Source: Solobacterium sp. (GTDB lineage: Bacteria; Bacillota_I; Bacilli_A; Erysipelotrichales; Erysipelotrichaceae). Taken from it: a stretch of 64,000 bases of DNA. Numbering within the stretch: the first letter of the stretch is position 1; the number at the start of each line of letters is the position of its first letter. The position numbers and the translations under genes were made by a program. Location: the NCBI GenBank assembly GCA_024696355.1, contig JAILGV010000030.1, forward strand, positions 1 to 64,000. The letters are read 5' to 3'. The notes under the pieces are model-generated. The model did no database searches. It was not told the origin of the DNA and saw only the letters and a list, made by a program, of their open reading frames with translations. Shown in pieces: positions 40,520-49,074 of the stretch.

Positions 40520-42109
40520 ATGGAAACTTTCAATTTAGAGGCGCTCGGAATTATTAATCCGAAGGCTGTTTACCGCAACCTCGGACCTGCACAGCTCACA
40601 GAGCATGCTCTGAGACGCGGAGAAGGTGAACTGATGAACACCGGTGCACTTGTTGTCAAGACAGGAAAATATACCGGCCGTTCTGCAAAGGACAAGTTCA
40701 TCGTTGATTCCGAAGGAACACATGATAAGGTTGCCTGGGGCGATGTGAACTTCAAGATCTCGAAGGAAAAATTTGATGCTATCAAATCCAAGGTTGTAGC
40801 TTACCTTCAGGGACGTGAGATTTTTATCTTCGATGGTATGGCAGGTGCTGATCCGGCCTACACAATGAAGTTCCGTATTGTTAACGAACTCGCAAGCCAG
40901 AATTTATTTATTCATCAGCTTCTGATCCGTCCTACAAAGGAAGAACTGGAAAACTTCGGTGAAGCAGACTTCACAGTTATTGCGGCACCGGGCTTCAAGT
41001 GCATTCCGGAGATTGACGGAACACGTTCCGAAGCTGCTATTCTGCTCGACTATGACAGAAGAATCGCTGTCATCTGCGGATCACAGTATTCAGGTGAAAT
41101 CAAGAAGACAGTCTTCTCGACAATGAATTACTACCTTCCGCTCAACGGCATTCTTCCGATGCATTCTTCCGCAAACATGGATCCTGTCACAAAGGAAACA
41201 GCTGTATTCTTCGGCCTTTCCGGAACCGGCAAGACAACACTGTCCGCAGATCCCAACAGAATGCTGATCGGTGACGATGAGCACGGCTGGACAGACAACG
41301 GCATCTTCAACATGGAAGGCGGATGCTATGCAAAGTGCATTCATCTGTCCAAGGAAGGTGAGCCTGAAATCTACAATGCAATCAAGTTCGGTTCACTGGT
41401 TGAAAATGTTGTTATCGATCCTGAAACAAGAATGCCGGATTATGATGATGCTTCACTGGCAGAAAACAGCCGTGTAGGTTATCCGATTGACTATATTCCC
41501 AACGCTGCGATTCCGTCTGTAGGCGGCATCCCCAAGACAGTCATCTTCCTGACAGCAGACTCCTTCGGTGTTCTGCCTCCGATCAGCAGACTGACTACCG
41601 ACGCTGCAATGTATCAGTTCGTTACCGGCTTCACATCCAAGGTTGCCGGAACAGAAATCGGCATTACAGAACCCGTACCGACATTCTCAACACTGTTCGG
41701 TGAGCCGTTCATGCCGCTCGATGCAAGCGTTTATGCAAACATGCTGGGTGAAAAGATTGAAAAGTACGGCACAAAAGTTTATCTGGTCAACACCGGATGG
41801 ACAGGCGGTCCTTACGGAGTCGGAAGCCGTATGAAGCTGAAGTATACACGTGCAATGGTTACAGCTGCCCTCAACGATGAATTCGACAATGTTGAATTCA
41901 AGCATGATGACCGCTTCAACCTTGAAGTGCCTCAGTCCTGCCCGAATGTACCGTCCGAGATCATGAATCCCCGCGACACATGGGCTGACAAAGATGCTTA
42001 TGATGCACAGGCTGACAAACTTGCCAAGATGTTCGATGACAACTTCACAAAGAAGTATCCGAACATGCCTGCAAATATCGTCAACGCAGGTCCGAAACCG
42101 CTCAAATAA
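40520..42109 (+). CDS. pckA: Phosphoenolpyruvate carboxykinase (ATP)
   Basis: A 529-residue enzyme interconverting oxaloacetate plus ATP and PEP plus CO2 plus ADP. The P-loop GLSGTGKTTLSADPNR (about 232-247) and the kinase-2-like LIGDDEHGW motif are present, as are KAVYRNL at the start and RVGYPIDYI. In anaerobes this enzyme often runs toward oxaloacetate, feeding malate and succinate formation. ATGGAGG is the ribosome site. TACAAT (40465-40470) with TTTAAT 17 bp upstream is the likely promoter, divergent from birA. Confidence 0.96.
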   Translation: METFNLEALGIINPKAVYRNLGPAQLTEHALRRGEGELMNTGALVVKTGKYTGRSAKDKFIVDSEGTHDKVAWGDVNFKISKEKFDAIKSKVVAYLQGREIFIFDGMAGADPAYTMKFRIVNELASQNLFIHQLLIRPTKEELENFGEADFTVIAAPGFKCIPEIDGTRSEAAILLDYDRRIAVICGSQYSGEIKKTVFSTMNYYLPLNGILPMHSSANMDPVTKETAVFFGLSGTGKTTLSADPNRMLIGDDEHGWTDNGIFNMEGGCYAKCIHLSKEGEPEIYNAIKFGSLVENVVIDPETRMPDYDDASLAENSRVGYPIDYIPNAAIPSVGGIPKTVIFLTADSFGVLPPISRLTTDAAMYQFVTGFTSKVAGTEIGITEPVPTFSTLFGEPFMPLDASVYANMLGEKIEKYGTKVYLVNTGWTGGPYGVGSRMKLKYTRAMVTAALNDEFDNVEFKHDDRFNLEVPQSCPNVPSEIMNPRDTWADKDAYDAQADKLAKMFDDNFTKKYPNMPANIVNAGPKPLK

Positions 42110-42131
42110 GCAAAGTATTTCAAAATCTGAG

Positions 42132-42167
42132 AACCTGGTCCCCGTTTTGAGGGGATCAGGTTTTTTT
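42132..42167 (+). terminator. Terminator after pckA
   Basis: AACCTGGTCCCC and GGGGATCAGGTT form a stem with one mismatch, followed by seven T. Confidence 0.88.
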
Positions 42168-42271
42168 ATTGATCCGGTCAGGATGCATGCGGCAAAACAG
42201 CAGCGGTTCTGCCGAAAAGATATGTATCGGTGCGGAAAGGAGTTTGTTCTGCACTTTTTTATCTGCTTGCT

Positions 42272-42280
42272 TGCTATAAT
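42272..42280 (+). promoter_or_regulatory. Extended -10 promoter of the Gfo/Idh-hflX-aminopeptidase operon
   Basis: TGC-TATAAT, 22 bp before ATG 42303; AAAGGAG is the ribosome site. Confidence 0.65.
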
Positions 42281-42302
42281 ACTCTGAGTAAAGGAGTAAT
42301 TT

Positions 42303-43289
42303 ATGCGTTTTGGAATAGTAGGTACAAATTTTATTTCCGACCGGTTTGTTTCCTCGGCGGTAAAAACGGATGGTGCCGAGCTGTACGGCGTGACGTCCGG
42401 TCATTATGAAAACGCTGCGGCATTCGCAGAAAAATACGCAATTCCCCATATATACAGCAGTCTGCAGGAGATGCTTTCCGATGATCAGATCGAAGCGGTT
42501 TATCTTGCCACACCGAACAGCATGCATTATGAACAGACGCTTCAGTGCATTGAAGCCGGAAAACATGTAATGACTGAAAAACCGTTCACACCGGCTGTCA
42601 GACAGGCAGAGCAGCTGTTTGCTGCCGCGGAAAGAAAACATGTATATGTGCATGATGCTCTTGTTCCGATGTACGGCGAGGGAATCCGTGTTATGAAGCA
42701 GGAACTGAAACGATGCGGAAGGATCAGAAGAGCAGTATTCAGTATTTCGCAGTATTCCAGCCGCTTTGACGCTTATCTTGAAGGAAGGAATCCCACAACA
42801 TTCAGAAGAGAACTGTGCAACGGAGCGTGGATGGATCTTGGTGTATATGCGCTTTCCTGCGCTGCCGCGCTGTTCGGAAAACCCGGTCAGATTCTGGCTG
42901 TATCGCAGCTGCTTGATACCGGCACAGATGTCACTTCATCGGCATTCCTCCGTTATGAAGGCTTCGACGCTGTAATTACCTGCAGCAAAGCCGCACTTTC
43001 CGAAATGACATGCGAGATCGGCGGGGAAAACGGAACATTGATCCTTGACCATCCGAACCGGACGGGCAAGGTCTGGTTCACCGACAGACGGACAAAGGAA
43101 AAGACGCTGCTGTTTGAGGCGCATCAGGATGATTTTGTCCTTCAGCTTGAGGACTTTATAGAGAATGTACAAAACGGCAGAACCGAATCAGAGCGACTGC
43201 CGCATGCTCTGACGCTTGATATTATCGGCATACTGGAAACATGCCGGAAACAGTCGGGAGTGATTTATCCCTGTGATGAGGAGGAATGA
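42303..43289 (+). CDS. Gfo/Idh/MocA-family oxidoreductase
   Basis: A 328-residue NAD(P)-dependent oxidoreductase. The Rossmann domain starts MRFGIVGTNFISDRF and has the EKPFTPAV motif (the EKP lysine) near residue 97. The C-terminal alpha/beta domain has CNGAWMDLGVYALS, where the catalytic histidine region GGxxxDxGxH is replaced by GAWMDLGVY. Substrates in this family are sugars, inositols or diols and cannot be predicted here. It leads a five-gene operon whose members overlap or abut; its stop overlaps the ribosome site of the amidohydrolase. Confidence 0.87.
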   Translation: MRFGIVGTNFISDRFVSSAVKTDGAELYGVTSGHYENAAAFAEKYAIPHIYSSLQEMLSDDQIEAVYLATPNSMHYEQTLQCIEAGKHVMTEKPFTPAVRQAEQLFAAAERKHVYVHDALVPMYGEGIRVMKQELKRCGRIRRAVFSISQYSSRFDAYLEGRNPTTFRRELCNGAWMDLGVYALSCAAALFGKPGQILAVSQLLDTGTDVTSSAFLRYEGFDAVITCSKAALSEMTCEIGGENGTLILDHPNRTGKVWFTDRRTKEKTLLFEAHQDDFVLQLEDFIENVQNGRTESERLPHALTLDIIGILETCRKQSGVIYPCDEEE

Positions 43290-43291
43290 AT

Positions 43292-44848
43292 ATGCGCGGA
43301 TTTATTAATGCAGACATCTGGAAAAACACAGCAACGGCATTTATTGTCGACGAAGGGCGTTTTGCTTTCCTGGGAACCGATGAGGAAGTGAAGCAGAGGC
43401 TTACAGAAAGCGACGAACTGATTGATCTTCAGGGTATGTTTGTCACGCCGGGGTTTATTGACAGCCATATGCATCTGCTCGGATACGGTCATTTTCTCAA
43501 CGGGCTTCAGCTTGCGGATGCGCACTCCGTGATGGATGTGATGCGCATGCTGAAAAAGAAGGCTGATGAGCATCCGGACTGGATTATTGCAAGAGGATTC
43601 AACGAGGAGCTCTTCGATGTCCCGGCAATGCCGCTGAAAAGCGATCTTGATGCAGTGTCAACTGAGATTCCGATTTCCATTACACGTGTGTGCGGCCACA
43701 AAATGATTGCCAATTCGAAGGCGCTGGAACTTGCCGGAATCGGTCCGGATTCCGTTATCGAGGGCGGATACATTGACTTTGAAAAGGGATATCTGGAGGA
43801 ATCCGGAATGAATCCTGTTCAGGCTGTATGGCCGAAGCCGACAGTGGAAAGCATGCAGAAGGATATTCTTGCGGGTTCAAAGTCACTGAACAGTTATGGC
43901 ATTACATCCTGCGGATCGGATGATTTTGTGTCTCTTTCGAATGACTGGCGGATGGTGATTGATGCATATATGCGTCTGGGCTATCAGAGAAGGATGACTG
44001 TCCGTGTCAACGAACAGTGTCACTTTGAGAATCCCCGGGAATTTGCGCATTTCCTTGATGAAGGATATACCTTTGACGTCGGTGATGATTATTTCCGGAT
44101 CGGTCCGCTTAAGATCATCGCAGACGGATCACTCGGTGCCCGCACTGCCGCACTGACAAAGCCGTACAGTGATGCACCGGAAAAAAAGGGTATTCTGATT
44201 TACACAAAAAGTGAAATGAAGATATTCCTTGAGCTTGCATCAAGGTATAATATGCCTTCGATCATACATGCGATCGGCGACAGGGCGCTGGATCAGGTGC
44301 TGAAGCTTTATGACGATATTGTCCTTGAGGGCAATCCGCTTCACCACGGTATCGTTCACTGCCAGATCATGACTCCCGAGCAGATCAGGAAAGTCGTTGA
44401 TATGAAGCTGAACTGCTACTTCCAGTCACTCTTCGTTGACTTCGATGCAAAGATTCTTAATTCCCGTGTCGGTGAAAAGCGCGCTGCTTCCTCATATCCT
44501 TACCGGACACTGTTTGAAGGCACATGTGCCTCCAACGGAAGCGATGCGCCGGTGGAAGTGCCGGATCCTCTCAAGGGTATTCAGCTTGCAGTCACAAGAA
44601 CGTCCCTGGACAAAAGTGCATCCATGAATCCGGACGAATGCCTTACTGTCGATCAGGCGATTGAATCATATACGGAGAAGGCTGCACAGACTTTCTTCGC
44701 TGATGACAGGCTGGGAAAGATCTGCGAGGGTTATATTGCAGACTTTGCTGTTACAGACCGGAATATTACGAAAATACCTGCAGATGAGATTTCAGCGTGC
44801 AGGATTATGATGACAGTCATGGACGGTGAAACGGTATTTGAGAGATGA
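43292..44848 (+). CDS. Amidohydrolase family 3 (YtcJ-like) metal-dependent hydrolase
   Basis: A 518-residue protein with the amidohydrolase barrel. It has TPGFIDSHMHLLGYG (metal histidines), a carboxylated-lysine region near LKIIADGSLGARTAAL, IIHAIGDRALDQ, HHGIVHCQIM and NGSDAPVEVPDPL with the final aspartate. This is the Amidohydro_3 family, which hydrolyses imides, formamides or cyclic amides; the substrate is unknown. GAGGAGG is placed seven bases before ATG 43292, so the in-frame ATG at 43286 is less likely. The stop overlaps the GNAT start (ATGA). Confidence 0.88.
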   Translation: MRGFINADIWKNTATAFIVDEGRFAFLGTDEEVKQRLTESDELIDLQGMFVTPGFIDSHMHLLGYGHFLNGLQLADAHSVMDVMRMLKKKADEHPDWIIARGFNEELFDVPAMPLKSDLDAVSTEIPISITRVCGHKMIANSKALELAGIGPDSVIEGGYIDFEKGYLEESGMNPVQAVWPKPTVESMQKDILAGSKSLNSYGITSCGSDDFVSLSNDWRMVIDAYMRLGYQRRMTVRVNEQCHFENPREFAHFLDEGYTFDVGDDYFRIGPLKIIADGSLGARTAALTKPYSDAPEKKGILIYTKSEMKIFLELASRYNMPSIIHAIGDRALDQVLKLYDDIVLEGNPLHHGIVHCQIMTPEQIRKVVDMKLNCYFQSLFVDFDAKILNSRVGEKRAASSYPYRTLFEGTCASNGSDAPVEVPDPLKGIQLAVTRTSLDKSASMNPDECLTVDQAIESYTEKAAQTFFADDRLGKICEGYIADFAVTDRNITKIPADEISACRIMMTVMDGETVFER

Positions 44849-45387
44849 TCAGACATATCACAGAAAAAGATATTCCTGTGATCCTCGGATGGTACAACTG
44901 GTATATAGCCAACAGTACGGCAACGTTTGAAACGGAACAGCTGAGCCCGGAGGTATTTTCGCAGCGGGTAAGCGACATTACACGCAGCTATCCGTGGCTT
45001 GTTCTTGAAGAGGACGGCATTCTGAAGGGATATGCGTATCTCAGTCAGTTCAATCCGCGCAGTGCATATATCTGGACGGCGGACGCAGCTGTATATGTCG
45101 ATCCGGCACAGAAGGGCAGAGGCTGCGGCAGGAAGCTGATGGAAGCACTTTGTGCGTCAGCGAAGCAGAACGGCTATAAAAAAATTGTGTCGATCGTGAC
45201 ACAGGGAAATACGGCAAGCGAAAGACTTCATGAGTCATGCGGGTTTGCAAAGGCTGCGGAATTCGACCGTTTCGGGTGGAAATCCGGAATGTGGCTGGGA
45301 GTGACATACTACGTGAAGAATCTGAGTGATGTTTATGAAAGCAGTCCTGCTCTGCCGGAAAACAAAGAATACAGGGAATCAGAATGA
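44845..45387 (+). CDS. GNAT N-acetyltransferase, phosphinothricin/methionine-sulfone type
   Basis: A 180-residue GNAT protein close to the Pat/MddA group: IRHITEKDIPVILGWYNWYIANSTATFETE at the start (given here as the family pattern), YLSQFNPRSAYIWTADAAVYVDPAQKGRGCGRKLM at the acetyl-CoA site, and the late LHESCGFAKAAEFDRFGWKSG. Members acetylate methionine sulfoximine, methionine sulfone or phosphinothricin. The natural substrate here is not known. It overlaps both neighbours by 4 bp in the operon. Confidence 0.88.
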   Translation: MIRHITEKDIPVILGWYNWYIANSTATFETEQLSPEVFSQRVSDITRSYPWLVLEEDGILKGYAYLSQFNPRSAYIWTADAAVYVDPAQKGRGCGRKLMEALCASAKQNGYKKIVSIVTQGNTASERLHESCGFAKAAEFDRFGWKSGMWLGVTYYVKNLSDVYESSPALPENKEYRESE

Positions 45388-46652
45388 GGACAGCAGTACT
45401 GGCGGCAGTTATACTGAAAGATCAGAAACAGAAATATGAATCCGTAATTGAGGAATGCAGGCAGCTGTGCATCGCCTGTGATACAAAGCCGGCGGCAACT
45501 GTGACACAGCTGTCAAGATCGGTTGATCCCAATACGGTATTCCGCAGCGGCAAGCTGCAGGAACTTGCGGAAGCAGTCAGAGCAGTGAATGCCGACGTGG
45601 TCGTTTTCTGCAATCCGCTTTCGTTTTCGGCAGGAAACAGAATTGCGGAAGCGTGCGGTACCGCTGTGATTGACAGAACAGCACTGATTCTTGATATTTT
45701 CTCGATGCGCGCCAGAACGGCGCAGGCGAAAATTCAGGTTGAAAGCGCCAGACTGCAGTATGCACTGGGAAGAGTGTATGATGCGGATGAGGAAGAGACA
45801 CATCAGCGTGCCGGCGGATACCGGAACAGGGGAGCCGGTGAAATGCGCTCCAGTGTTATCAGACGGAAGTATCAGAACCGGATTTCAAGCCTGAAAAAGC
45901 AGCTCAGGGAAATACAGAAGCAGAACAGAACTGCAGAGATCAGAAGAACAAAGTCTGCGCTGGGCAGGGCGGCCCTTGTCGGATATACGAATTCCGGCAA
46001 GAGTTCGGTGATGAATGCGCTTCTGAAAATGGCTGACCGACATGACAGTACGGTTCTGGAAAAAGATATGCTGTTCGCCACGCTCGACACGAGCGTCAGA
46101 AGTCTGTCCTTTGAAGGAAAATCATTCCTGCTTTACGACACCGTCGGCTTTGTGTCGGATCTGCCCGGTGAGCTGATCGACGCTTTTGACAGCACATTGG
46201 ATGCGGCAAGAGACGCAGATCTTCTGATTCATGTGATTGATGCATCGGACAGCGGATGGCAGAAAAAAGCCGATGATACGACAGAGACACTGAAGAGGAT
46301 CGGCGCCGGAAACATTCCCGTTCTGCGTGTCTTTAACAAAATGGACCTGACGGAAAACCGTGAGCAGTTTGAGGGAATATGTATTTCCGCACTGAAAGGG
46401 GAAGGGCTTGAAAACCTTCTCAGACGGATTACGGAAATGCTTTATCCTGAGGAAGAAGTTATACAATGCCTGATACCTTATGATAAAATCAGTGAGGTTC
46501 AGCCATACCGCAGTACAGTCAGGATGACGGTACGGGAAGAGTGTGAAAACGGGATCAGAATGGAGGTTGCCGGCCAGGCAGTCAGGCTGATTCCGTTCCA
46601 TAAATATTCGGAAAGGAAATCAAATGGAGAAAACAGTTTGGGAAAAGTATGA
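45384..46652 (+). CDS. hflX: GTPase HflX
   Basis: A 422-residue ribosome-associated GTPase that splits stalled or hibernating 70S ribosomes. The N-terminal HflX domain has SRSVDPNTVFRSGKLQEL and the D-R-T-A-L-I-L-DIFSMRARTAQAK block. A coiled-coil linker follows, and the G domain has GYTNSGKSS (about 199-207), DTVGFVSDLP and NKMD. The tail extends 29 bp into the next gene. It overlaps the preceding GNAT gene by 4 bp. Confidence 0.94.
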   Translation: MRTAVLAAVILKDQKQKYESVIEECRQLCIACDTKPAATVTQLSRSVDPNTVFRSGKLQELAEAVRAVNADVVVFCNPLSFSAGNRIAEACGTAVIDRTALILDIFSMRARTAQAKIQVESARLQYALGRVYDADEEETHQRAGGYRNRGAGEMRSSVIRRKYQNRISSLKKQLREIQKQNRTAEIRRTKSALGRAALVGYTNSGKSSVMNALLKMADRHDSTVLEKDMLFATLDTSVRSLSFEGKSFLLYDTVGFVSDLPGELIDAFDSTLDAARDADLLIHVIDASDSGWQKKADDTTETLKRIGAGNIPVLRVFNKMDLTENREQFEGICISALKGEGLENLLRRITEMLYPEEEVIQCLIPYDKISEVQPYRSTVRMTVREECENGIRMEVAGQAVRLIPFHKYSERKSNGENSLGKV

Positions 46653-48003
46653 AGAAGAAGGTCTGAATAAGATCAGTGAGTTTGCGGAAGACTACCGTCT
46701 GTTTCTTTCTGCTTCAAAAACGGAAAGAGAATTTACCGAAAATGCAAGAAAGGCAGCAGAGGAATGCGGATTCGCTGATCTGAACAGCCTGAGCGGACCG
46801 CTGAAAGCCGGCGACAGAGTGTATGCGGTAAACAGAAACAAAAACATCTGTCTGTTTGTCATCGGCAGAAAGCCTCTGACATGCGGAATGAACATCCTCG
46901 GAGCGCATATTGACAGCCCCAGGATGGATCTGAAGCAGCATCCGCTGTACGAAAAGGACGGTATTGCGCTTTTTGATACGCATTACTACGGCGGCATCAA
47001 GAAATATCAGTGGGTTGCCCGCCCGATGGCGCTTCACGGAATTGTCTGCCTGAAAGACGGAACAAGCGTCAGTATTGTGATCGGCGAAAAGGATGATGAT
47101 CCCGTTGTGGGAGTTACGGATCTTCTGATTCATCTTGCGGCGAAGCAGATGCAGAAAAAAGGATCCGAGGTTGTGGAAGGAGAAGCACTGAATCTCACAG
47201 TCGGATCCATTCCGGCAAAGACTGAAGATGATAAAGTCAAGGAACCTGTCAAGCAGTACATTCTTGATCTTCTCAAGGAGAGATACGGCATTGAAGAGGA
47301 AGACTTTGTCTCGGCAGAGATCGAAGTTGTCCCGGCAGGCCCTGCAAGAGACTACGGACTGGACCGTTCCATGATCATGGGTTACGGTCATGATGACAGA
47401 GTCTGCGCATATACGTCCATGCGTGCGCTGTTCGATACGGACGCTCCGGAAAGAACTTCCTGCTGCATTCTTGTGGATAAAGAGGAAATCGGCTCTGTCG
47501 GTGCGACGGGCATGCACAGCAGATGGTTTGAAATGGTCGTCACGAGAATGCTCGGACTCAACGGACAGGCTGATCTGATCAGTCTCAATGATACATTTAC
47601 GAATTCCAAAATGCTCTCTTCCGATGTATCCGCCGGTTATGATCCGAATTATCCCGAAGTCAATGATCCGAAGAACTGTGCATATTTCGGAAAGGGTATT
47701 GTTTTCAATAAATTTACGGGAGCGAGAGGAAAGTCCGGCTCCAATGATGCAAATCCGGAATTCATTGCCGAAGTCAGAAAGGCAATGGAGCTTGATGATG
47801 TCATGTACCAGACTTCCGAGCTTGGCGCAGTTGATGTCGGCGGCGGAGGAACAATTGCCTATATTACGGCACAGCTGAACATGGATGTTCTTGATGCCGG
47901 CATATCCGTACACAATATGCATGCGCCCAGTGAGATTGTATCCAAGGCGGATGTATACGAAGGCTACCGCGCTTACAAGGCATTCCTGAAGAATATCGGC
48001 TGA
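46624..48003 (+). CDS. M18-family aminopeptidase
   Basis: A 459-residue cytosolic zinc aminopeptidase of the ApeA/aspartyl-aminopeptidase family. Metal ligands lie in LGAHIDSPRMD, the GYGHDDRVCAY aspartate region, the DKEEIGSVG glutamates and a late VHNMHAPSE histidine. It is the last gene of the Gfo/Idh-amidohydrolase-GNAT-hflX operon and starts inside the hflX 3' end, with AAAGGA before ATG 46624. M18 enzymes remove N-terminal acidic or neutral residues from peptides. Confidence 0.93.
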   Translation: MEKTVWEKYEEEGLNKISEFAEDYRLFLSASKTEREFTENARKAAEECGFADLNSLSGPLKAGDRVYAVNRNKNICLFVIGRKPLTCGMNILGAHIDSPRMDLKQHPLYEKDGIALFDTHYYGGIKKYQWVARPMALHGIVCLKDGTSVSIVIGEKDDDPVVGVTDLLIHLAAKQMQKKGSEVVEGEALNLTVGSIPAKTEDDKVKEPVKQYILDLLKERYGIEEEDFVSAEIEVVPAGPARDYGLDRSMIMGYGHDDRVCAYTSMRALFDTDAPERTSCCILVDKEEIGSVGATGMHSRWFEMVVTRMLGLNGQADLISLNDTFTNSKMLSSDVSAGYDPNYPEVNDPKNCAYFGKGIVFNKFTGARGKSGSNDANPEFIAEVRKAMELDDVMYQTSELGAVDVGGGGTIAYITAQLNMDVLDAGISVHNMHAPSEIVSKADVYEGYRAYKAFLKNIG

Positions 48004-48055
48004 TTCATCCTGCATCTGAACTGCAGGGCAGCATTGCGTAAGCAAAAAATAAAGA

Positions 48056-48084
48056 GAACCGATGACATGATCATCGGTTCTTTG
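48056..48084. terminator. Bidirectional terminator between the aminopeptidase and the AraC regulator
   Basis: GAACCGATGA and TCATCGGTTC form a ten-bp stem that includes the AraC stop codon. A short T stretch follows on plus and TTTATTTTTT on minus. Confidence 0.75.
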
Positions 48085-48967
48085 TGTTTCTGCTTTCCGG
48101 ATCCTGCATGTAAATCCTCTGGTATTCCTTCGGAGACAGGCCGTATTCTTTTTTGAATGCTCTGAAGAAACTGGAATAATCAGAAAATCCGTAACGGCTG
48201 TATACATCAGTGATGCCTTCCTCCCGGAGCATTGCCGTACGGCAGGCTTCCAGACGTTTTTTCAGAATGTACTGATGTATGGAAATTCCGAAATTTTCCT
48301 TGAAAAAATGACTGATGTAATATTTCGATACATAGAACTGACCGGCAAGACTGTCCAGGGAAAGATCATCGGAAAGATGCTTGTCAATATAGAAGACAAG
48401 TGTTTCCGATATATCCGTTTTGTTTCCTTCGTATCTTGTGTTGTTCCGCTCATATTCGATTCTGTTCAGACTGAGAATCAGATCAGACACCTGCAGGCGC
48501 AGGGAAGTCTGCCTTCCGAAACGGTTTCCCTGTACTTCCTCAAGCAGTCCGATGACTTTGGCCTGAATGAAATTGAACATAACAGCCTCGTTATGGAATA
48601 TGTAATAACCTTTCTGCAGGCTTTTTGAAATCAGATAGCCGTAATCAGCGGATTCTGCGATCAGGCCGTCGGCGAAGCTCCGTGAAATCCAGAACACAAA
48701 GCGCTGATATGAAATTTCCGGGTCCCTGATAACAATATGATGGTTAACCAGCGGCGGTATCAGTACCACATCGCCGCGGACAAGAGGATAATCGTTTCCC
48801 GAGATATGCATGGCACAGTCGCCGTTGATGAAGACATAAAATTCATAGTAATCATGGGAATGATTCTTTTCCGAACGGAAGTGAAGATCACTGTAATAGT
48901 AGATTTCAAAATCTTTCTCCAGCATGTACTGTCTGGAATTAAAAGAAGACCGCAGATTTTTTTTCAT
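48071..48967 (-). CDS. AraC-family transcriptional regulator, divergent from uxuA
   Basis: A 298-residue regulator with an N-terminal cupin sensor domain (about 20-105; HSHDYYEFYVFINGDC, LVRGDVVLIPP) and two C-terminal helix-turn-helix motifs (about 200-290; LSLDSLAGQFYVSKYYISHFFKE and the second VYSRYGFSDYSSFFRAFKKEYG). It is divergent from the uxuA operon and is probably its activator, sensing a hexuronate or derivative. ATG 48967 is preferred: TGG-TTAAAT (48974-48982) lies six bases upstream, a leaderless-type start, and the longer version starts at a TTG without a ribosome site. Confidence 0.88.
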   Translation of the reverse strand: MKKNLRSSFNSRQYMLEKDFEIYYYSDLHFRSEKNHSHDYYEFYVFINGDCAMHISGNDYPLVRGDVVLIPPLVNHHIVIRDPEISYQRFVFWISRSFADGLIAESADYGYLISKSLQKGYYIFHNEAVMFNFIQAKVIGLLEEVQGNRFGRQTSLRLQVSDLILSLNRIEYERNNTRYEGNKTDISETLVFYIDKHLSDDLSLDSLAGQFYVSKYYISHFFKENFGISIHQYILKKRLEACRTAMLREEGITDVYSRYGFSDYSSFFRAFKKEYGLSPKEYQRIYMQDPESRNTKNR

Positions 48968-49019
48968 AACTCTATTTAACCACAACTTTTGCAATGTTGA
49001 TAACAATTTTGTCAATTCT

Positions 49020-49034
49020 TTGAGAGCGCTTTAC
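49020..49034. promoter_or_regulatory. cre-like site between the AraC gene and uxuA
   Basis: TTGAGAGCGCTTTAC resembles the catabolite-responsive element (TTGAAAGCGCTTTCA) with a few mismatches in one half. It lies between the AraC and uxuA starts, where CcpA control of uronate use would be expected. A LacI-type regulator could use the same sequence. Confidence 0.4.
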
Positions 49035-49074
49035 AGGTTATAAATATATTGTAAAAACAAAGGAGAAAAAAATT

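Noticed and set aside
46714-48207. Long minus-strand ORF (497 codons) opposite the M18 aminopeptidase
   Set aside because: It is antisense to conserved metal-site codons and crosses the AraC regulator's frame and the terminator; no protein family features.
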